Source of the DNA: an uncultured Curvibacter sp.
Lineage (GTDB): Bacteria > Pseudomonadota > Gammaproteobacteria > Burkholderiales > Burkholderiaceae
Assembly (NCBI GenBank): GCA_946481355.1
Contig: CAMLNH010000150.1
Coordinates: 1-6,861, forward strand
Length of the DNA: 6,861 nt
Reading direction: 5' to 3'
Shown: positions 6,258 to 6,861 of the stretch, in pieces
Layout of the letters: each line of letters opens with the position of its first letter
Numbering within the stretch: the first letter of the stretch is position 1
Made by a program: the position numbers and the translations under genes
Notes under the pieces: model-generated
Told to the model about the DNA's origin: nothing
Seen by the model: only the letters and a program-made list of their open reading frames with translations
Database searches by the model: none

Positions 6258-6861
6258 ATGGAATCGCATTTCGGTCTTTACAACGTCTGGGCCCAGGGTG
6301 ACTGGGTCACGCGTGGCGTCGCCCTGCTGCTGCTGGGCATGTCCCTGGCCACCTGGATGGTGATCCTGTTCAAGGCCATGGACCTGGTGCGCTACAAGAA
6401 GCTGGCGCGCCAGGCCGAGGGCTTCTGGCACAGCGCCGATCTGGCCGAAGGCCTGAACCGCCTGGGCCCGCTGGAGGACAACCCCTTTCGCTCACTGGCC
6501 GAGGAAGGCCGCGAGGCCGTGGCCCACCACCGCAACACCAAGGCCCATCTGCACGACAGCCTGGATGTGAGCGACTGGGTCACGCGCTGCCTGCGCAACA
6601 GCATCGACCACGCCACGGCGCGTCTGCAATCCGGCCTGGCCGTGCTGGCCTCGGTGGGCTCCACGGCCCCCTTCGTGGGCCTCTTCGGCACGGTCTGGGG
6701 CATCTACCACGCGCTGCTGAGCATCGGCATGGCCGGCCAGGCCACCATCGACCGTGTGGCCGGCCCCATCGGCGAGGCGCTGATCATGACGGCCCTGGGC
6801 CTGGCCGTGGCCATTCCCGCGGTGCTGGGCTACAACGCCCTGGTGCGCGGCAACAAGGCCG
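6258..6861 (+). CDS. exbB: ExbB proton-channel subunit, N-terminal 201 residues
   Basis: ExbB forms the inner-membrane pentamer that with ExbD powers TonB. The gene runs off the right edge, so the last part is missing. The ATG has GGAG 7 nt upstream and lies 30 nt after tonB, so the two form an operon. A first membrane helix spans about residues 20-38. A cytoplasmic region follows (about 39-125), then the MotA/TolQ/ExbB signature GSTAPFVGLFGTVWGIYHAL (134-153) in helix 2 and GPIGEALIMTALGLAVAIPA (169-188) in helix 3. T145, E173 and T178 have the same spacing as T148, E176 and T181 of E. coli ExbB, the residues lining the channel, so the protein should be functional. TolQ is a relative, but the tonB neighbour favours ExbB. 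exbD is expected next. Confidence 0.93.
   Translation, partial: MESHFGLYNVWAQGDWVTRGVALLLLGMSLATWMVILFKAMDLVRYKKLARQAEGFWHSADLAEGLNRLGPLEDNPFRSLAEEGREAVAHHRNTKAHLHDSLDVSDWVTRCLRNSIDHATARLQSGLAVLASVGSTAPFVGLFGTVWGIYHALLSIGMAGQATIDRVAGPIGEALIMTALGLAVAIPAVLGYNALVRGNKA

Noticed and set aside
5529..6431. A 300-codon minus-strand frame opposite tonB and exbB, and a Gly-rich 170-codon frame at 5435-5947
   Set aside because: Gly/Arg/His-rich low complexity is the complement of the Pro/Ala linker of TonB. The frames also cross the tonB promoter and the tonB-exbB junction.
1..6861. CRISPR arrays, tRNA or rRNA genes, insertion sequences, attachment sites
   Set aside because: No repeat-spacer pattern, RNA gene or transposase-like frame was seen on either strand. 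The window is densely filled by the genes described.

Overview
The window is a compact, high-GC locus with mostly A/T-rich control regions. Base composition, codon use and the AATGAGAAT-type Fur-like boxes suggest a betaproteobacterium, probably Burkholderiales (Comamonadaceae-like). This is inference, since no rRNA or other marker is present. It reads as a metal or tetrapyrrole uptake locus: two TonB-dependent outer-membrane receptors, an exported CobN/chelatase-family protein, and a TonB-ExbB energy module.

The left part (1-5300) is all on the minus strand. In transcription order it holds a ZnuD-like receptor (5300-3261), a 188-bp gap with its own promoter and Fur-like signals, a heme/hemoglobin-type receptor (3072-850), and 16 bp later the start of a CobN-family protein (833, running off the window at position 1). 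The CobN-like protein has an N-terminal signal sequence, unlike the cytoplasmic cobaltochelatase of vitamin B12 synthesis. This makes it the most interesting gene here.

The divergent control region (5301-5450) carries two oppositely oriented Fur-like boxes sharing an 11-bp motif, a separate perfect palindrome, and a consensus -10 hexamer facing right. To its right on the plus strand are a possible 23-residue membrane microprotein (5451-5522), tonB (5550-6227) and the first 201 codons of exbB (6258 to the window end). An exbD gene would be expected just outside.

Working model (inference): in metal starvation, Fur-type control is relieved. The two receptors bring a metal, heme or another metallated tetrapyrrole across the outer membrane, powered by the locus's own TonB-ExbB(-ExbD). 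The exported CobN-like protein then handles the tetrapyrrole or metal in the periplasm, perhaps like the HmuS-type CobN homologues of Bacteroidota heme operons. The substrate cannot be fixed from sequence alone: the heme-type receptor lacks the usual heme histidines, and the other receptor has a ZnuD-like set of candidate metal ligands but Fur-like rather than Zur-like control.
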